A stretch of DNA of 64,000 nucleotides, taken from assembly GCF_004115745.1 (NCBI RefSeq), contig NZ_QXIL01000002.1, positions 62,001 to 126,000 on the forward strand. Direction: 5' to 3'. This stretch comes from Levilactobacillus suantsaii. GTDB lineage: Bacteria; Bacillota; Bacilli; Lactobacillales; Lactobacillaceae. Positions 35,377 through 49,773 of this stretch are shown here, piece by piece (position 1 is the first letter of the stretch; the number at the start of each line of letters is the position of its first letter). A program made the translations under genes and the position numbers. The notes beneath the pieces are model-generated. The model was given only the letters and a program-made list of their open reading frames with translations. It was not told the DNA's origin and did not search any database.

Positions 35377-36381
35377 CTAGTTGTTTTGTTTAGCCGTCTT
35401 GGTGTTCATGTGCTCTAGTAAGACACCGGCACCCTTGGCCACGTTATCCAACGGATCTTCTGAGATGATGACGGGGACCGTCAGTCGTTGGGAGAAGAGC
35501 TTGTCGATACCGTCTAACAAAGCGCCCCCACCGGTCAGCATGATGCCCCGGTCGATGATGTCAGAGGCCAATTCTGGCGGTGTCGTCTCTAATACGGACT
35601 TAGCGGCTTCAACGATTTGGTCCACGGAGTCATGAATGGCTTCTTCAACTTCCGTGGCCGTGATTGTGGTCTCGGTCGGCATCCCCGAAACGGAATCCCG
35701 TCCCCGAACGGCCATGGTCTTGTCATCGTTACCTGGCTCGGGGTAAGCCGTCCCAATCTTGATTTTAATGGTTTCGGCCGTCCGTTCCCCAATGATCAAA
35801 TTATGTTTGTGCTTAAGGAAGTTGACGATTTCCGAGTTCATCCGGTCACCAGCCACCCGAATAGAGCGACTTGAGACGACGTCACCCAACGACAAGATGG
35901 CGATATCACTGGTTCCACCACCCATGTCGATGACCATGTTGCCACTTGGCTTGAAGATGTCCATGCCGGCACCTAACGCTGCGACTTTCGGTTCAGCTTC
36001 CAAGTAGACCTTGGCGCCACCCGACTTTTCAGCCGCCTGAATGATAGCCTTCCGTTCGATTTCCGTAATGTTGGTTGGCGCACAAATCATGATGTTGGGC
36101 TTGGACAAAAAGCCCTTCACACTCAACTTATTAATAAAGTAAGATAGCATGGCTTCGGTGATGTCGAAATCAGAAATGACCCCGTCCTTTAACGGCCGAA
36201 TCGCCCGAATATTGCCGGGTGTCCGTCCCACCATTCGGTAGGCTTCAGACCCCACCGCCAATACTTTATCGGTCTTCGTGTCAATCGCGACCACGGATGG
36301 TTCGTTCAATACGATACCCTTGCCGACCACGTAAATTAAAACGTTCGCAGTCCCCAGATCAATTCCAATGTCTTTCGCCAT
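35377..36381 (-). CDS. mbl: MreB-like actin homologue (Mbl)
   Basis: A protein of 334 residues, a second MreB-family actin. The phosphate loop is [13 protein letters not shown], with [14 protein letters not shown] and [14 protein letters not shown]. Position next to yidD, rodA and murA matches mbl rather than mreB. ATG 36381 (MAKDIGID) has CAGGAGG upstream. The longer frame adds 21 residues without support. Confidence 0.93.
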   Translation of the reverse strand: MAKDIGIDLGTANVLIYVVGKGIVLNEPSVVAIDTKTDKVLAVGSEAYRMVGRTPGNIRAIRPLKDGVISDFDITEAMLSYFINKLSVKGFLSKPNIMICAPTNITEIERKAIIQAAEKSGGAKVYLEAEPKVAALGAGMDIFKPSGNMVIDMGGGTSDIAILSLGDVVSSRSIRVAGDRMNSEIVNFLKHKHNLIIGERTAETIKIKIGTAYPEPGNDDKTMAVRGRDSVSGMPTETTITATEVEEAIHDSVDQIVEAAKSVLETTPPELASDIIDRGIMLTGGGALLDGIDKLFSQRLTVPVIISEDPLDNVAKGAGVLLEHMNTKTAKQNN

Positions 36382-36423
36382 ACTGTTGTTTCCTCCTGAT
36401 TTTATGCCAATTTTCAACATTTT

Positions 36424-36452
36424 ATTATACCATACTCCACCCAAACTCTAAA
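36424..36452 (-). promoter_or_regulatory. Promoter of the mbl-yidD-DUF2969-rodA-gcvH unit
   Basis: A perfect extended -10, TGGTATAAT (TATAAT at 36424-36429), with a weak -35 TTTAGA (36447-36452) 17 nt upstream on the minus strand, about 40 nt before the mbl start. Confidence 0.65.
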
Positions 36453-36492
36453 CGGTTTGTCAAGGCTAACTTGAGCCACCGCCCCATCATAA

Positions 36493-36529
36493 TAAAAGGG
36501 GACCTAGGCCTTAGTCCCAGATCCCCTTG
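36493..36529 (-). terminator. Terminator after murA
   Basis: Hairpin AAGGGGA/TCCCCTT with an inner CTGGGACTAAGG...CTAGG loop and a TTTTATT tail on the minus strand. It separates murA from the mbl unit. Confidence 0.7.
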
Positions 36530-36569
36530 CGGGCGCCATTTAGCGGGAAACCACTAAACGCTCTCGTGT

Positions 36570-37883
36570 TTAGATTTCGTTGTTTACGCGTTTGTTTGCC
36601 AACACGACCGTATCATTATCTGGCACGGTAATGCGTTTGACCTCAGCACCTAAGGCGGTCAGCTTCTTATGGAAGTCGTAATAGCCGCGATCTAAGTATT
36701 TGAGATTAGTGACTTGCGTATAACCATCCGCAACCAAGCCCGCCAAAACCAACGCGGCGGCGGCACGGAGATCAGTCGCTGCGACTTCGGCCCCGTTAAA
36801 GTCAGTTGGGCCGTGCATGACAACTGTTCGGCCACTGATTTGGAATTGCGCGTTCATCCGCCGGAGTTCCTCCAAGTGCATAAAGCGGTTTTCAAAAACC
36901 GTTTCAGTCATGGTGCTAGTCCCCTCAGCTGCGAGCTGCAGAATGGTCATCTGCGGCTGCATGTCCGTGGGAAAACCTGGATATGGCATGGTCTTCACGT
37001 CAGTTGGGCGTAAAGTCTTCGGGCCAATGACCCGGACCCCGCCAGCTTCTTCCGTGACTTGCACACCCATTTCTTGTAACTTGGAAATCAGGGGCTTGTT
37101 ATGTTCAACGATACCGTCCTTGATCAAGACGTTCCCTTGCGTCAACGCTGCAGCCACCATGAAAGTGCCGGCTTCGATGCGGTCTTGAACCACGTTATGG
37201 TCGGTTCCGTGCATGGCAGAGACTCCATCGATCCGTAACGTTTCGGTCCCCGCACCCCGAACGTGAGCGCCCATTTTATTCAAAATGTTAGCGAGGTCCA
37301 CAATTTCGGGTTCGCGCGCCACGTTATCGATTTCAGTGGTTCCCTGTGCTAAGCAAGCCGCCATCATGATGTTTTGGGTCGCTCCCACACTCGGAAAGTC
37401 AAGGTAAATGTGGCTTCCCGTCAGGTGATCGGCAAACGCCTCAATGTACCCATCATGTTGTTCGATGCGGGCACCCAAAGCTTGCAGGCCCTTCAGGTGT
37501 AAGTCGATCGGTCGCGTCCCAATTGCGCATCCGCCAGGCAATGCCACCCGGGCATGACCCAAGCGGGCCAGGAGTGGTCCCATCACGACAATCGAGGCCC
37601 GCATCTTCGACACATACTCAAAGGGCGCTTCACTCGACAGTTGCTTCGTCGCATCAATCGTGATTTGTCGCTTTGCTTCATCAAAGTCCACACTTAAATT
37701 CAAGAAGCGTAGAACTTTATTCATTGTGTAAACGTCAGATAGAACCGGAACATTTGCTAAATGCGTAATCCCATCACGGGCTAGAATCGACGCTGCCAAA
37801 ATGGGCAACACGGCATTCTTTGCTCCTTCGATTTGAACTACACCAGATAAGCGGTTCCCACCATGAACAATGATTTTTTCCAT
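36570..37883 (-). CDS. murA: UDP-N-acetylglucosamine 1-carboxyvinyltransferase MurA
   Basis: A 437-residue enzyme of the first committed step of peptidoglycan synthesis, transferring enolpyruvate to UDP-GlcNAc. Start [14 protein letters not shown] with GAKNAVLP. The fosfomycin-target cysteine is C119 in [16 protein letters not shown]-terminal [13 protein letters not shown] is conserved. It is downstream of a DUF1146 gene, as usual in Firmicutes. Confidence 0.96.
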   Translation of the reverse strand: MEKIIVHGGNRLSGVVQIEGAKNAVLPILAASILARDGITHLANVPVLSDVYTMNKVLRFLNLSVDFDEAKRQITIDATKQLSSEAPFEYVSKMRASIVVMGPLLARLGHARVALPGGCAIGTRPIDLHLKGLQALGARIEQHDGYIEAFADHLTGSHIYLDFPSVGATQNIMMAACLAQGTTEIDNVAREPEIVDLANILNKMGAHVRGAGTETLRIDGVSAMHGTDHNVVQDRIEAGTFMVAAALTQGNVLIKDGIVEHNKPLISKLQEMGVQVTEEAGGVRVIGPKTLRPTDVKTMPYPGFPTDMQPQMTILQLAAEGTSTMTETVFENRFMHLEELRRMNAQFQISGRTVVMHGPTDFNGAEVAATDLRAAAALVLAGLVADGYTQVTNLKYLDRGYYDFHKKLTALGAEVKRITVPDNDTVVLANKRVNNEI

Positions 37884-37916
37884 GGGATACCTCCAGAGAT
37901 TTTTTATAGGTCTACG

Positions 37917-38147
37917 CTACCGTACGAGATAGCCCAGATTACGAACATTATCAATGAAGTCCAAGAAGAATGAACTGCAGCCAAAACCGACCGCCACCGC
38001 GAGCATTACAATCAATACGCGGGCCTGCCGGGGATAAAACGGCATTAACCGTTCAATGTGTAACGCAGAAATCGACCAAAAGGCCAATGCGATGAAGCAT
38101 AGGTGACTCGTAATGGTTAAGATGCCTTGGATACCTAGTAACTTCAT
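37917..38147 (-). CDS. DUF1146 family small membrane protein (YwzB-like)
   Basis: A 76-residue protein with two membrane helices (about 8-27 and 45-66). Size, topology and position between the atp operon and murA match DUF1146/YwzB. Function is unknown. It lies 33 nt upstream of murA and is probably cotranscribed. Confidence 0.85.
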   Translation of the reverse strand: MKLLGIQGILTITSHLCFIALAFWSISALHIERLMPFYPRQARVLIVMLAVAVGFGCSSFFLDFIDNVRNLGYLVR

Positions 38148-38281
38148 TCGCTCAATCCTTCCCGAACATTCCCATTAACTATAGCATAATTTATGCACGC
38201 TGTCCCTTGGAATTCCCTTAAAACGCCCAGTTGTAATATTACATTTATCCACTAGTGATTTAGCGGCGACGCCATTGCCGC

Positions 38282-38318
38282 AAAAAAACGGTAATCTCCC
38301 ACATGGAGATTACCGTTT
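38282..38318 (-). terminator. Terminator of the atp operon
   Basis: Hairpin CGGTAATCTCC/GGAGATTACCG followed by seven T on the minus strand, 25 nt after atpC. Confidence 0.85.
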
Positions 38319-38344
38319 CATAAGAGACGTTTAAATTATGACGC

Positions 38345-38764
38345 CTAGTGCTTGGCAACATTGATCCGGTTGACCGCTCGCCGCAAAGCCACCTGGGCCC
38401 GTGCCAAATTATCAGCATCGTGCGCAGATTGAGCCTGCTTGATCGATTTCTCGGCGCGTTGCCGGGCATTTTCGGCCCGGGCAACGTCAATGTCATCTTG
38501 ACGTTCCGCACTGTCAGCAACAATGGTAGCCGTATTGTTCGAGAATTCGAGAAAACCACCGTTGACGGCGATTTTGTCCTCAGTATCATCATGCTTGACC
38601 CGGACCACGTCAACCTCCAAAGAAGAGATGACGGGCACGTGGTTAGGCATGATCCCGAGTTGCCCCAGCTTGGTCGTTACGGCCAAGAAGGTGCCATCGT
38701 TATCATAGACACGACCATCGGGAGTGACGATACTAACGGATAGAACTGATGAATTATCAGCCAA
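38345..38764 (-). CDS. atpC: F1F0 ATP synthase epsilon subunit
   Basis: A 139-residue rotor-stalk subunit with the beta-barrel start VLSVSIVTPDGRVYDND and a C-terminal two-helix domain. It is the last atp gene, 13 nt after atpD. Confidence 0.95.
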   Translation of the reverse strand: MADNSSVLSVSIVTPDGRVYDNDGTFLAVTTKLGQLGIMPNHVPVISSLEVDVVRVKHDDTEDKIAVNGGFLEFSNNTATIVADSAERQDDIDVARAENARQRAEKSIKQAQSAHDADNLARAQVALRRAVNRINVAKH

Positions 38765-38777
38765 TTAGAATCCCTCC

Positions 38778-40199
<1,422 letters not shown>

Positions 40200-40215
40200 T
40201 TAATTCCTCCCGTCA

Positions 40216-41115
40216 TTAGTTCTTTAAGGCTTCTTGCCCACCGGTAATTTCGGTGATTTCAGTGGTGATCGCCGCTTGACGTGCACGATTATAGTGCAGT
40301 TGCAACGTCCCAATCAAATCATCGGCATTATCAGTGGCCGATTGCATCGCATTCGTACTGGATGCGTGTTCAGAAGTCTTAGCGTCCAGAATGGCACCAT
40401 AAACTAAGCTTTCCGCGTATTGTGGTAAGACGACCTGCAACACTTCTTCTTCAGAAGGTTCCGTGTCGTACTCCGCCGTCAACGGCTTAGTTGGCGTGTC
40501 ATTCGCAGCGTCGGTCGTTAAGGTTTCCTTATCGACCGGTAACATCTTTTCAGCCCGGAACCGGGATGAAATTCGGTTAACAAAGTGGTTGTAGCATACG
40601 AAGAGTTCATCGAACACTTCGTTATTGAACATCGTGGTGACCGTCTTGACGATTTCCCGAACTTCGTTGAATTCAGGCACGTCACTGACTCCCCGGTATT
40701 CATATGCGACATTGACCCCCCGCCGTTTGTAGAAGTCCGCACCGGTCCCCCCGACGGCTAAAATCATGTAGTCGTCTTGGTTGGGGGTCCGGTCGTCGAT
40801 AAAGCGGTTAGCATCCCGTAGGATACTGCTGTTGTAGCTCCCCACCATACCACGATCAGAGGTAATGACCAGATAAGCGGTCTTCTTCACTGGACGGTCT
40901 GACTGCAGGTTGCTTGAGGAATTATCCAACAGATGAGACTGCGAAAGGTGCATCACAACCGCTTTGACCTTCGACACGTAGTCTTGGTAACCGGTCGTAT
41001 GTTTCTGAATCTTATTTAACTTCGCCGTCGAGACCATTTGCATGGCCGCCGTAATTTGGCGGGTCGCCTTGGTCGAGTTAATCCGACGCTGAACGTCATG
41101 AATCGATTCAGCCAT
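40216..41115 (-). CDS. atpG: F1F0 ATP synthase gamma subunit
   Basis: A 299-residue central-stalk subunit. N-terminal [22 protein letters not shown] and the C-terminal [14 protein letters not shown] signature form the coiled-coil shaft. Confidence 0.96.
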   Translation of the reverse strand: MAESIHDVQRRINSTKATRQITAAMQMVSTAKLNKIQKHTTGYQDYVSKVKAVVMHLSQSHLLDNSSSNLQSDRPVKKTAYLVITSDRGMVGSYNSSILRDANRFIDDRTPNQDDYMILAVGGTGADFYKRRGVNVAYEYRGVSDVPEFNEVREIVKTVTTMFNNEVFDELFVCYNHFVNRISSRFRAEKMLPVDKETLTTDAANDTPTKPLTAEYDTEPSEEEVLQVVLPQYAESLVYGAILDAKTSEHASSTNAMQSATDNADDLIGTLQLHYNRARQAAITTEITEITGGQEALKN

Positions 41116-41145
41116 TGTTCCTCACCATCCTTCCTTCAAGCAATC

Positions 41146-42702
<1,557 letters not shown>

Positions 42703-42717
42703 TTACCTACAGATTTA

Positions 42718-43260
42718 TTATGCCAACAGTCGACGCCGCAACTTGTTGATTTTCGTCTTAAGACTGCCATCAAGGATCATGCCGGCGGATTCGACAATCA
42801 CACCGCCCAAGATCGTTGGGTCGACCTGACTGTTTAAAATAACTTTCTGAGCACCAACTCGTTGCGCGTAAGCCGTCGAGATTTGATCTTTTTGCTCAGC
42901 AGAAAGATCAATCGCCGTAGTTACGTGGGCATAAACAATGTGGTGCTTTTCGTCGTACAAGCTTTGAAACTGATTAACGATGGCGACCATGGCGTCCATA
43001 CGCCCGTAGTCGTAGACCATGTGAATCAGGTTCTGAATGTAAGGCGAAGCTTGTTCGGCCAATTGGTCGACCAGTTTTTCGCGATCTGCCGCTTGTAAAC
43101 TAGCGTCTGAGAGTACAGTACCCAATTGTGGGTTGTCCTGGAAGACACGTCGAAGCTCCTGAAGTTCAGCATAGCCGTCCTCCAGTTGGTCTTTTTCGGA
43201 CAACAATTCAAATAATGCGCGTGCGTAGCGCTTAGCTACGGTTGTCCTATCAAGACTCAT
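42718..43260 (-). CDS. atpH: F1F0 ATP synthase delta subunit
   Basis: A protein of 180 residues joining F1 to the peripheral stalk. It starts at [19 protein letters not shown] (43260), overlapping the end of atpF by 11 nt; the site GGGTTGGGGAAGC precedes. C-terminal signature [21 protein letters not shown]. An upstream in-frame start at 43293 would lie deep in atpF. Confidence 0.94.
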   Translation of the reverse strand: MSLDRTTVAKRYARALFELLSEKDQLEDGYAELQELRRVFQDNPQLGTVLSDASLQAADREKLVDQLAEQASPYIQNLIHMVYDYGRMDAMVAIVNQFQSLYDEKHHIVYAHVTTAIDLSAEQKDQISTAYAQRVGAQKVILNSQVDPTILGGVIVESAGMILDGSLKTKINKLRRRLLA

Positions 43261-43765
43261 GATGCTTCCCCAACCCTTCAATGTAAGAATCAATCAATGC
43301 CTTTTGGTCATCAGCGTTTAATTCTCTTTGAATGATCTTGGAAGCAATCTCAATAGATAGGTCCGCCACATCGTTGCGCGCACCAGCTAAAGCGTCTTCA
43401 CGTTCTTGATCAATATCCTTTTGGGCATTGGTCTTTAACGTTTGGGCATCAGTTTGCGCTTGGGCCACGATTTGGTCACGTTGTTGTTGACCATTCGTCT
43501 TGGCATCTTGAACGATCGTTTGGGCTTCACCCCGGGACGCATTCAACGCTGCTTGGCGTTTTTCAACTAAGCTCGCGGCATCGCTCCGTGACTTTTCCGC
43601 AGAATCAATATCGTTCGAAATTTTGTCGGCCCGATCTTGCATCATCTTCGTGACTGGCTTCCAAGCCAAAACCTTAACCACCCATAATAAGAGGATAAAG
43701 CAAATCGCGTAGAATAGTGAGTCACCAAAGTATAATGAAGAACCAACTACTAAATGTGAGAGCAT
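43250..43765 (-). CDS. atpF: F1F0 ATP synthase b subunit
   Basis: A 171-residue peripheral-stalk subunit. One N-terminal membrane helix (about 14-33, [18 protein letters not shown]) and a long charged coiled coil. Confidence 0.95.
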   Translation of the reverse strand: MLSHLVVGSSLYFGDSLFYAICFILLLWVVKVLAWKPVTKMMQDRADKISNDIDSAEKSRSDAASLVEKRQAALNASRGEAQTIVQDAKTNGQQQRDQIVAQAQTDAQTLKTNAQKDIDQEREDALAGARNDVADLSIEIASKIIQRELNADDQKALIDSYIEGLGKHHES

Positions 43766-43811
43766 CTATTGACACCTCCTTTTACTGTCAAATAATGAGA
43801 AATAAGTTCAA

Positions 43812-44060
<249 letters not shown>

Positions 44061-44780
44061 TTATTCCTCAACTTCGAGCTTTTGAGAAATATAAACTGAC
44101 GACAACGTGACAAAGACGAACGCCTGGATGGCCCCCAAGAATGCAGAGAACCCTTGCCAGACCATTTCAATTGGAATCGCGACAATCATTGTCACTAGGC
44201 CGTGTGACGTTGCCAAGCCCCAGATGAGCTTAAGCAACATTTCACCAGAGAAGATTACCCCAAAGATACGAAGACCTAACGTCAGGAAATTTGTGAATTC
44301 TTCGAAGATACTAATTGGCAACCAAACAACGAACGGCTTGAGGTAGTTCGCAAAATGCTTCTTGTACCCCAGCTTTTGGACACCTGAGAATTGTGCAATC
44401 ATTAACGTCATCAGCGAGAACGTCAACGTGACGATTGGGTCAGACGTTGGACTGCGGACAACCGTTGCACCATTAGGCATTGCCAATTGGATAAATAGCC
44501 CCAGTTGGTTAGACAGGAAAAGGAACAGAAACAGGGTAAACCCGTAAAGTCCAAATCCACTCACCTCATTGGAAGGAATTGATCCCTTCAAAATTCCGTT
44601 GGTAAATTCAATCAGCCATTCCAGAAAGTTTTGTCCCTTAGTTGGCTTCATGGCTAAATGCCGTGAGGTAAAGAAGACCACTGCCAAGACTAATAGAAAA
44701 ACCACTAACCCAGAGACGACATTTGCGGTACTAAATGTCAATCCCAGAAATTGGAAGGTCGAAACTGGACCATCATTCAC
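44061..44780 (-). CDS. atpB: F1F0 ATP synthase a subunit
   Basis: A 239-residue membrane channel subunit with five or six helices. Family segments: NFLEWLIEFTNGILK, LRIFGVIFSGEMLL (with the essential Arg) and FSAFLGAIQAFVFVTLSSVYI. It is the first gene of the operon. No atpI is seen upstream. Confidence 0.95.
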   Translation of the reverse strand: MNDGPVSTFQFLGLTFSTANVVSGLVVFLLVLAVVFFTSRHLAMKPTKGQNFLEWLIEFTNGILKGSIPSNEVSGFGLYGFTLFLFLFLSNQLGLFIQLAMPNGATVVRSPTSDPIVTLTFSLMTLMIAQFSGVQKLGYKKHFANYLKPFVVWLPISIFEEFTNFLTLGLRIFGVIFSGEMLLKLIWGLATSHGLVTMIVAIPIEMVWQGFSAFLGAIQAFVFVTLSSVYISQKLEVEE

Positions 44781-44908
44781 CGAATATCACCTCTTTTCAC
44801 ACTATATGAACGTATCCCTCAACAATGTAGCGACCGGCAAAACCCGCTAAACTCTTGAAGTTTACGGAATAGCGAACGAAGCGAGTGCTCCATTCAAATA
44901 CACAGGAC

Positions 44909-44937
44909 ATGATACCACCAATCCTCGTAAAAAACAA
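44909..44937 (-). promoter_or_regulatory. Promoter of the atp operon
   Basis: On the minus strand, -35 TTGTTT (44932-44937) and -10 TATCAT (44909-44914) are 17 nt apart, about 130 nt before atpB. Confidence 0.55.
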
Positions 44938-45114
44938 AACAAATTTCACGAAAATATCACACCACTGTAACCTTCGACAAAAAGCGTAATCTAGGGCCAT
45001 CCCGGGGATGCGACCGCTTCCATATGCTAATTGCGTGCGCAATCAGCAAAAATATTTGCGATTTTTTCGTGGCCCCCAACTTCCCGTCTAAATCGGGCCA
45101 CCCCGTGCAGTCAC
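44915..45114. other. Intergenic between atpB and upp
   Basis: The stretch holds the atp promoter and the upp terminator. An 81-codon frame here (44797-45042) looks spurious. Nothing else is evident. Confidence 0.4.
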
Positions 45115-45147
45115 AAAAAGGGTCTGGAAATCGCCTTCCAGGCCCTT
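45115..45147 (-). terminator. Terminator after upp
   Basis: Hairpin GGGCCTGGAA/TTCCAGACCC followed by five T on the minus strand. Confidence 0.8.
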
Positions 45148-45156
45148 CATATCATA

Positions 45157-45786
45157 TTATTTGGTCCCAAACAACCGGTCACCGGCATCCCCTAAACCAG
45201 GCACAATATAACCGTCCTCGTTCAGGTGGTCGTCTAATGCGGCCGTATAGATATCGATATCTGGGTGCTTAGCTTGTAAGGCTTTGACCCCTTCTGGTGC
45301 CGAAACCAAGCAAACAAACTTAATGTTGCTGGCGCCACGCTTCTTTAACGCGTCGATCGCCATAATGGCTGATCCACCGGTGGCAAGCATCGGGTCGACC
45401 ACAAAGACTTGCCGTTGGTCAATATCTGACGGCAACTTAACAAAGTATTCATGAGGCTGCAGGGTCTGTTCGTCACGGTACATCCCAATGTGTCCCACCT
45501 TAGCGGCCGGGATCAACTCCAAAATACCATCTACCATACCAATACCGGCCCGCAGAATCGGCACGATGGCCACTTTCTTACCGGCTAATTCTTTCGCCGT
45601 CATTTTTGCGACTGGCGTCTCAATTTCCTTGTCCTGTAGTGGCATATCACGAGAGACCTCGTAAGCCATTAACGTCGAGATTTCGTTAACGACTTCCCGA
45701 AAACTGCGAGTCCCGCAGTTTTTGTTACGAATAATCGTTAATTTATGCTGAATCAGCGGATGGTCGAGAACTTGAAACTTCCCCAT
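45157..45786 (-). CDS. upp: Uracil phosphoribosyltransferase
   Basis: A 209-residue salvage enzyme making UMP from uracil and PRPP. The PRPP loop is [17 protein letters not shown], the uracil site [15 protein letters not shown]. Placement upstream of atp is usual in lactobacilli. A terminator separates the two units. Confidence 0.96.
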   Translation of the reverse strand: MGKFQVLDHPLIQHKLTIIRNKNCGTRSFREVVNEISTLMAYEVSRDMPLQDKEIETPVAKMTAKELAGKKVAIVPILRAGIGMVDGILELIPAAKVGHIGMYRDEQTLQPHEYFVKLPSDIDQRQVFVVDPMLATGGSAIMAIDALKKRGASNIKFVCLVSAPEGVKALQAKHPDIDIYTAALDDHLNEDGYIVPGLGDAGDRLFGTK

Positions 45787-45920
45787 GAATAAACGCTCCT
45801 TTATTATTTCTTACAATTGTACCATTATCTAAGGCTCGATACCGCACTTTTTGTGAATGAAATCGCTTTTTCATTGTTTTTTATGCGAACTAACGGCTAT
45901 GATCTCACTTGAAAGTGACT

Positions 45921-45951
45921 AAAAGGCCCCCAGGCATCACGCCGGGGGCCC
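45921..45951 (-). terminator. Terminator after tsaC
   Basis: Hairpin GGCCCCC/GGGGGCC with a GGCGTGATGCC loop stem and TTTT on the minus strand. It ends the tdk-prfA-prmC-tsaC unit. Confidence 0.75.
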
Positions 45952-45973
45952 CTAAAAATCATTTAGTCCTGAA

Positions 45974-46999
45974 TTAAGCTTGAGTTGGGTCAAAGTGGAC
46001 CTGCCCCGCCGATTTGTTGAGTCGGTTCATGTAAGCTGAACCCAGCCCATCGTCGGCAAATCCCTGGGTCAGGATGCCCTTCACGGATGATTCCGGGTCA
46101 AAGTGTCGCAATCCCGCAAACAAGCGGTGACTAGCGCTACTTAGGTCTTGACCTAATGAATAAGCCTCAACGTTAGTCGGCAATTGATGAGCCGCTAAAA
46201 CGTTGTCGAGGGCCATTACCCCGATTGAATAGTCCTGCGCTTGGGCCCACTTGAAAGCCGCGTCCCAATCCGTCTCGTGATCGACGATGTAGACTTGGGC
46301 GTCCGGCGCATAGTGCTTATATTTCATCCCCGGTGCCTTGGGAACTTCAGTCTTACCCACTTTGTGGTGGTTCGACCGTACTTGACCGATAACTGGCTCC
46401 AGATCCGCTTCAGTTACAGCCCCCGGCCGCAAAATCGTTGGCACGTCTGCCGTTAGGTCGAGGATGGTCGATTCAACCCCGACTTGGGCGGGCCCATCGT
46501 CCACGATACCGGCAATCTTACCCTTTAAATCGTGATAGACGTGTTCCGCTAACGTGGGGCTAGGTTTTCCTGAGGTGTTCGCCGAAGGCCCCACTAGCGG
46601 CACGCCAGCCGCTTGAATCAGATTCAACGTGGTCTGGTTAGCCGGGTTCCGGAAAGCCGCGGTTTTCAAGCCCCCGGTGACTGCCTGAGAAAGGGCGTTT
46701 GGTTGGAGATTCAAAATCAACGTCAATGACCCCGGCCAAAAGGCCTTCATCAACGCCTGAGCTTTGGTGGACAACGGTTGGGCATACTGTTCCACCATCG
46801 CCGGTCCGGTCACCGTAACGATCAACGGATTATCACTCGGCCGACCCTTGGCCGCGTAAACTTGTTTGACTGCCGCTTCGTTCGTTGCGTCGGCCCCTAA
46901 GCCGTAAACCGTTTCGGTCGGAAATGACACGAGTTGGCCCGCACGCAGAAGCGCTGCGGCCGCCTCGACTTGATTTGGTTTAAAAATTTTTGTTTCCAT
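45974..46999 (-). CDS. L-threonylcarbamoyladenylate synthase (Sua5/TsaC)
   Basis: A 341-residue enzyme making threonylcarbamoyl-AMP for t6A37 of tRNA. The N-terminal YrdC domain has FPTETVYGLGADATNEAAV and GPSANTSGKPSPT. A C-terminal Sua5 domain extends from about residue 215. It is next to prmC and prfA, all translation-related, 12 nt after prmC. Confidence 0.94.
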   Translation of the reverse strand: METKIFKPNQVEAAAALLRAGQLVSFPTETVYGLGADATNEAAVKQVYAAKGRPSDNPLIVTVTGPAMVEQYAQPLSTKAQALMKAFWPGSLTLILNLQPNALSQAVTGGLKTAAFRNPANQTTLNLIQAAGVPLVGPSANTSGKPSPTLAEHVYHDLKGKIAGIVDDGPAQVGVESTILDLTADVPTILRPGAVTEADLEPVIGQVRSNHHKVGKTEVPKAPGMKYKHYAPDAQVYIVDHETDWDAAFKWAQAQDYSIGVMALDNVLAAHQLPTNVEAYSLGQDLSSASHRLFAGLRHFDPESSVKGILTQGFADDGLGSAYMNRLNKSAGQVHFDPTQA

Positions 47000-47011
47000 A
47001 TTATTCTCCCA

Positions 47012-47860
47012 TTATTCTGTAAGTTGGACCCGAACCATCCGGTCATGGCCGCTAAGGTCCTGGCGAATGGTCACTTGGGCCTTGGGTAATGCCGCTTCAA
47101 AAATGGCCCGGACCGCGGTGCCTTGCTGGTAGCCAAGTTCCGCAAAAAAGGTGCCGTGTGGCGTCAGGTAAGTGGGCAGATTCGCGGCAAAACGCCGGTA
47201 AAAGGCTAATCCGTGGTCAGCCGCAAACAACGCCGTTTGCGGTTCGTAGCGTTTGACGGACTCATCCATCGCGGCGAGTTCTGTATGGTCGATATACGGC
47301 GGGTTGGACACGATGAGGTCGAAATGTTGCCCCACCACCGGCGCGAACAAGTCACCACTGACGACCTTCACCTGGGGCGCTAACCTTAACGCATTCTGTT
47401 GCGCCACCGTTACCGCTGCTGGTGAAATGTCGGTACCAATCACCTGCCATTGTGGGCGTTCTGCCTTAAGCGTCACGGCGATTGCACCACTGCCGGTCCC
47501 CACATCGAGGACTGTTTGTGGGGTCTTCACCGTGGTCGTCAGAATCCATTCGACCAATTCTTCAGTTTCTTGCCGCGGAATCAACGTAGCCGCCGTGACG
47601 CGAAATTCTCGGCCGTAAAACGGCGCGTGGCCCAAGACATATTGGGCGGGTTCCCCCTGGGCCACCCGCGCTACCTGTTGCTGGTAAGTCGCCAATTGCG
47701 TTGCCGGAACCAGCTCGCGGTAGTGCTGGACCAGTTGGGTAAAGGTCCAGTTCTGGGTTTCTTGCCAAAGAAACTGGGCGGCACTTGGGTCCTGATCAGC
47801 CGCCGTTAAGGTCTGCTTTGCCGCCGTTAGTGCCGCCCAGTAAGTGATTGAACTACCCAT
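47012..47860 (-). CDS. prmC: Peptide chain release factor N5-glutamine methyltransferase PrmC
   Basis: A 282-residue SAM-dependent enzyme methylating the GGQ glutamine of release factors. SAM site [15 protein letters not shown]; catalytic NPPYIDH. Start overlaps the prfA stop by 8 nt, and prfA encodes its substrate. Confidence 0.95.
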   Translation of the reverse strand: MGSSITYWAALTAAKQTLTAADQDPSAAQFLWQETQNWTFTQLVQHYRELVPATQLATYQQQVARVAQGEPAQYVLGHAPFYGREFRVTAATLIPRQETEELVEWILTTTVKTPQTVLDVGTGSGAIAVTLKAERPQWQVIGTDISPAAVTVAQQNALRLAPQVKVVSGDLFAPVVGQHFDLIVSNPPYIDHTELAAMDESVKRYEPQTALFAADHGLAFYRRFAANLPTYLTPHGTFFAELGYQQGTAVRAIFEAALPKAQVTIRQDLSGHDRMVRVQLTE

Positions 47861-48938
47861 TATTTTTAAGGTCTTCCAGCTTAGCCGCCTGGTCCGAGAG
47901 AATCAAGGCATCGATGATGTCGTCAAGTTCCCCGTTCATCACACGGTCCAATTTATTCAGTGTCAAACCGATTCGGTGATCCGTGACCCGGTTTTGCGGG
48001 TAATTATAAGTCCGAATCCGTTCGGAACGGTCCCCGGTCCCGATGGCCGACTTCCGTTCCGCGTTATAGGCACTTTCTTCCTGTTGTTTGTAGTAGTCGT
48101 AGACCCGCGCCTTTAAAATCTGCATGGCCTTCGCCCGGTTCTGTTGCTGTGACCGTTCGTCTTGCATGGCGACCACGATACCCGTTGGCAAGTGGGTCAT
48201 CCGCACGGCCGACGAAGTTTTGTTGATGTGTTGGCCCCCAGCTCCAGAAGAGCGGTAAACGTCAGTCCGAATGTCCTTCGGGTCAATGTCGATGTCCACG
48301 TCCTGTTCTTCCGGCATCACGCCCACGGTCGCCGTACTGGTGTGGACCCGGCCGGCCGATTCGGTAACGGGCACCCGTTGGACCCGGTGTGCGCCGTTTT
48401 CGTACTTCAGTTTGGAGTAGACCTTGTCACCGGTGATCATCATGACAATTTCCTTAAAGCCCCCGACTTCGGTGGCGTTCTCGTCGATAATCTCCGTCTT
48501 CCAGCCTTGACGTTCGGCGTACTTAGAGTACATGCTAAAGAGGTCCGCGGCAAACAAGCTAGCTTCATCCCCACCGGCGGCCCCGTGAATTTCCATGATA
48601 ATGTTCTTATCATCGTTCGGATCCTTTGGTAACAGTAAGACTTTGATCTCGTCTTCCAGCTTTTCCTTTTGGTCGTTCAAATCCTTGAGTTCATCCTTGA
48701 CCATGCTCTCCATGTCATCATCAAGTTTCTCCCGTAGCAATTCGTCGTCATCCTTGATTTGCTTAGTGACACTTTGGTACTGGTGGTACTTCGCCACCGT
48801 ATCCCGCAGTTCTCCCTCTTCCTTCGAAAGGGCCATGAACTTCTGCGTATCCGCGATGATTTCCGGATCACTGATCAATTCATTCAGCTCGTCGTAACGG
48901 TCTGCGACCGCCTGGAGCTTGTCAAACATTTCATCCAT
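47853..48938 (-). CDS. prfA: Peptide chain release factor 1
   Basis: A 361-residue RF1 recognising UAA and UAG. GGQ motif in [14 protein letters not shown]. The P-x-T-type codon-recognition motif of RF1 lies in the middle domain. Length is normal. Confidence 0.96.
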   Translation of the reverse strand: MDEMFDKLQAVADRYDELNELISDPEIIADTQKFMALSKEEGELRDTVAKYHQYQSVTKQIKDDDELLREKLDDDMESMVKDELKDLNDQKEKLEDEIKVLLLPKDPNDDKNIIMEIHGAAGGDEASLFAADLFSMYSKYAERQGWKTEIIDENATEVGGFKEIVMMITGDKVYSKLKYENGAHRVQRVPVTESAGRVHTSTATVGVMPEEQDVDIDIDPKDIRTDVYRSSGAGGQHINKTSSAVRMTHLPTGIVVAMQDERSQQQNRAKAMQILKARVYDYYKQQEESAYNAERKSAIGTGDRSERIRTYNYPQNRVTDHRIGLTLNKLDRVMNGELDDIIDALILSDQAAKLEDLKNNG

Positions 48939-48958
48939 TTAGATTTAACCTCATTCCA

Positions 48959-49543
48959 TTATTTTCCGATTTGATCCAACGGCGGGTTGAAATAGTGCCG
49001 TCGACAGACCGGGTAATAGGCTTCGTTCCCGCCAATCTGAACCTGTTCACCTTCGTAGACCGGCTGGCCTTCGTGAAAGCGCAAGTTCATGATGGCCTTC
49101 TTGGTACAAAACCAACAAATCGTCTTCATTTCTTCAATTTTATCCGCGTATAAAAGCAGGTACTTAGACCCTTCAAACAACTCGTTGCGAAAATCGTTTT
49201 TTAAGCCGAAGGTCATGACCGGAATCTGTAATTCATCCACGATCTTGGCCAACTGCAATACGTGCTGTTTGGTCAAAAACTGGGCCTCATCGATCAAGAT
49301 ACAATTGGCTTTAGGGTCCACCCGCAACACTTCTTGGTAAATATTCGTCGTTGCAAAGATTGGTTGCGCAGCGCGCTTCAACCCAATGCGACTGGCAATC
49401 GACCCGACCCCATCTCTGGTATCCAGGCCACTGGTCATAATGATGACGCGTTTTTGCTGCTCCTCGTAGTTATGGGCAACTTTTAAAATTTCAATTGACT
49501 TACCACTATTCATTGCACCGTACCGAAAAAAGAGCTGTGCCAC
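48959..49543 (-). CDS. tdk: Thymidine kinase
   Basis: A 194-residue type II thymidine kinase. P-loop [13 protein letters not shown] (about 9-21), IDEAQFL, and a zinc site in CWFCTKK ... CRRHYF. It is the first gene of the tdk-prfA-prmC-tsaC unit. Confidence 0.96.
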   Translation of the reverse strand: MAQLFFRYGAMNSGKSIEILKVAHNYEEQQKRVIIMTSGLDTRDGVGSIASRIGLKRAAQPIFATTNIYQEVLRVDPKANCILIDEAQFLTKQHVLQLAKIVDELQIPVMTFGLKNDFRNELFEGSKYLLLYADKIEEMKTICWFCTKKAIMNLRFHEGQPVYEGEQVQIGGNEAYYPVCRRHYFNPPLDQIGK

Positions 49544-49773
49544 GTTACTCCCACCTTTTTGACAGTTTCTAATCTATTATAGCTGATTACTAGGTAAAAT
49601 TCGACTCGCGCGCAAGGAAACTTTTGACCATCCCGTTTGAAGGCGATTTAGCTCCAGTTTAAGCTTGATTTTTCTTGCATTTTCGCAAAGTTCAAGGTGT
49701 GCGCTCCCCTATTCTACCAAAAAATGCTAAAATTAACGTTTGAGGTTCAATCTAGTCTTGTTTAAGGAGCGAA

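Noticed and set aside
44797-45042. 81-codon minus-strand frame upstream of atpB, candidate atpI
   Set aside because: No AtpI-like hydrophobic helices. It spans the atp promoter and has an unlikely composition.
45974-49543. CRISPR or mobile element signals in the GC-rich tracts
   Set aside because: No spaced direct repeats, transposase or integrase frames were seen here or elsewhere in the window.
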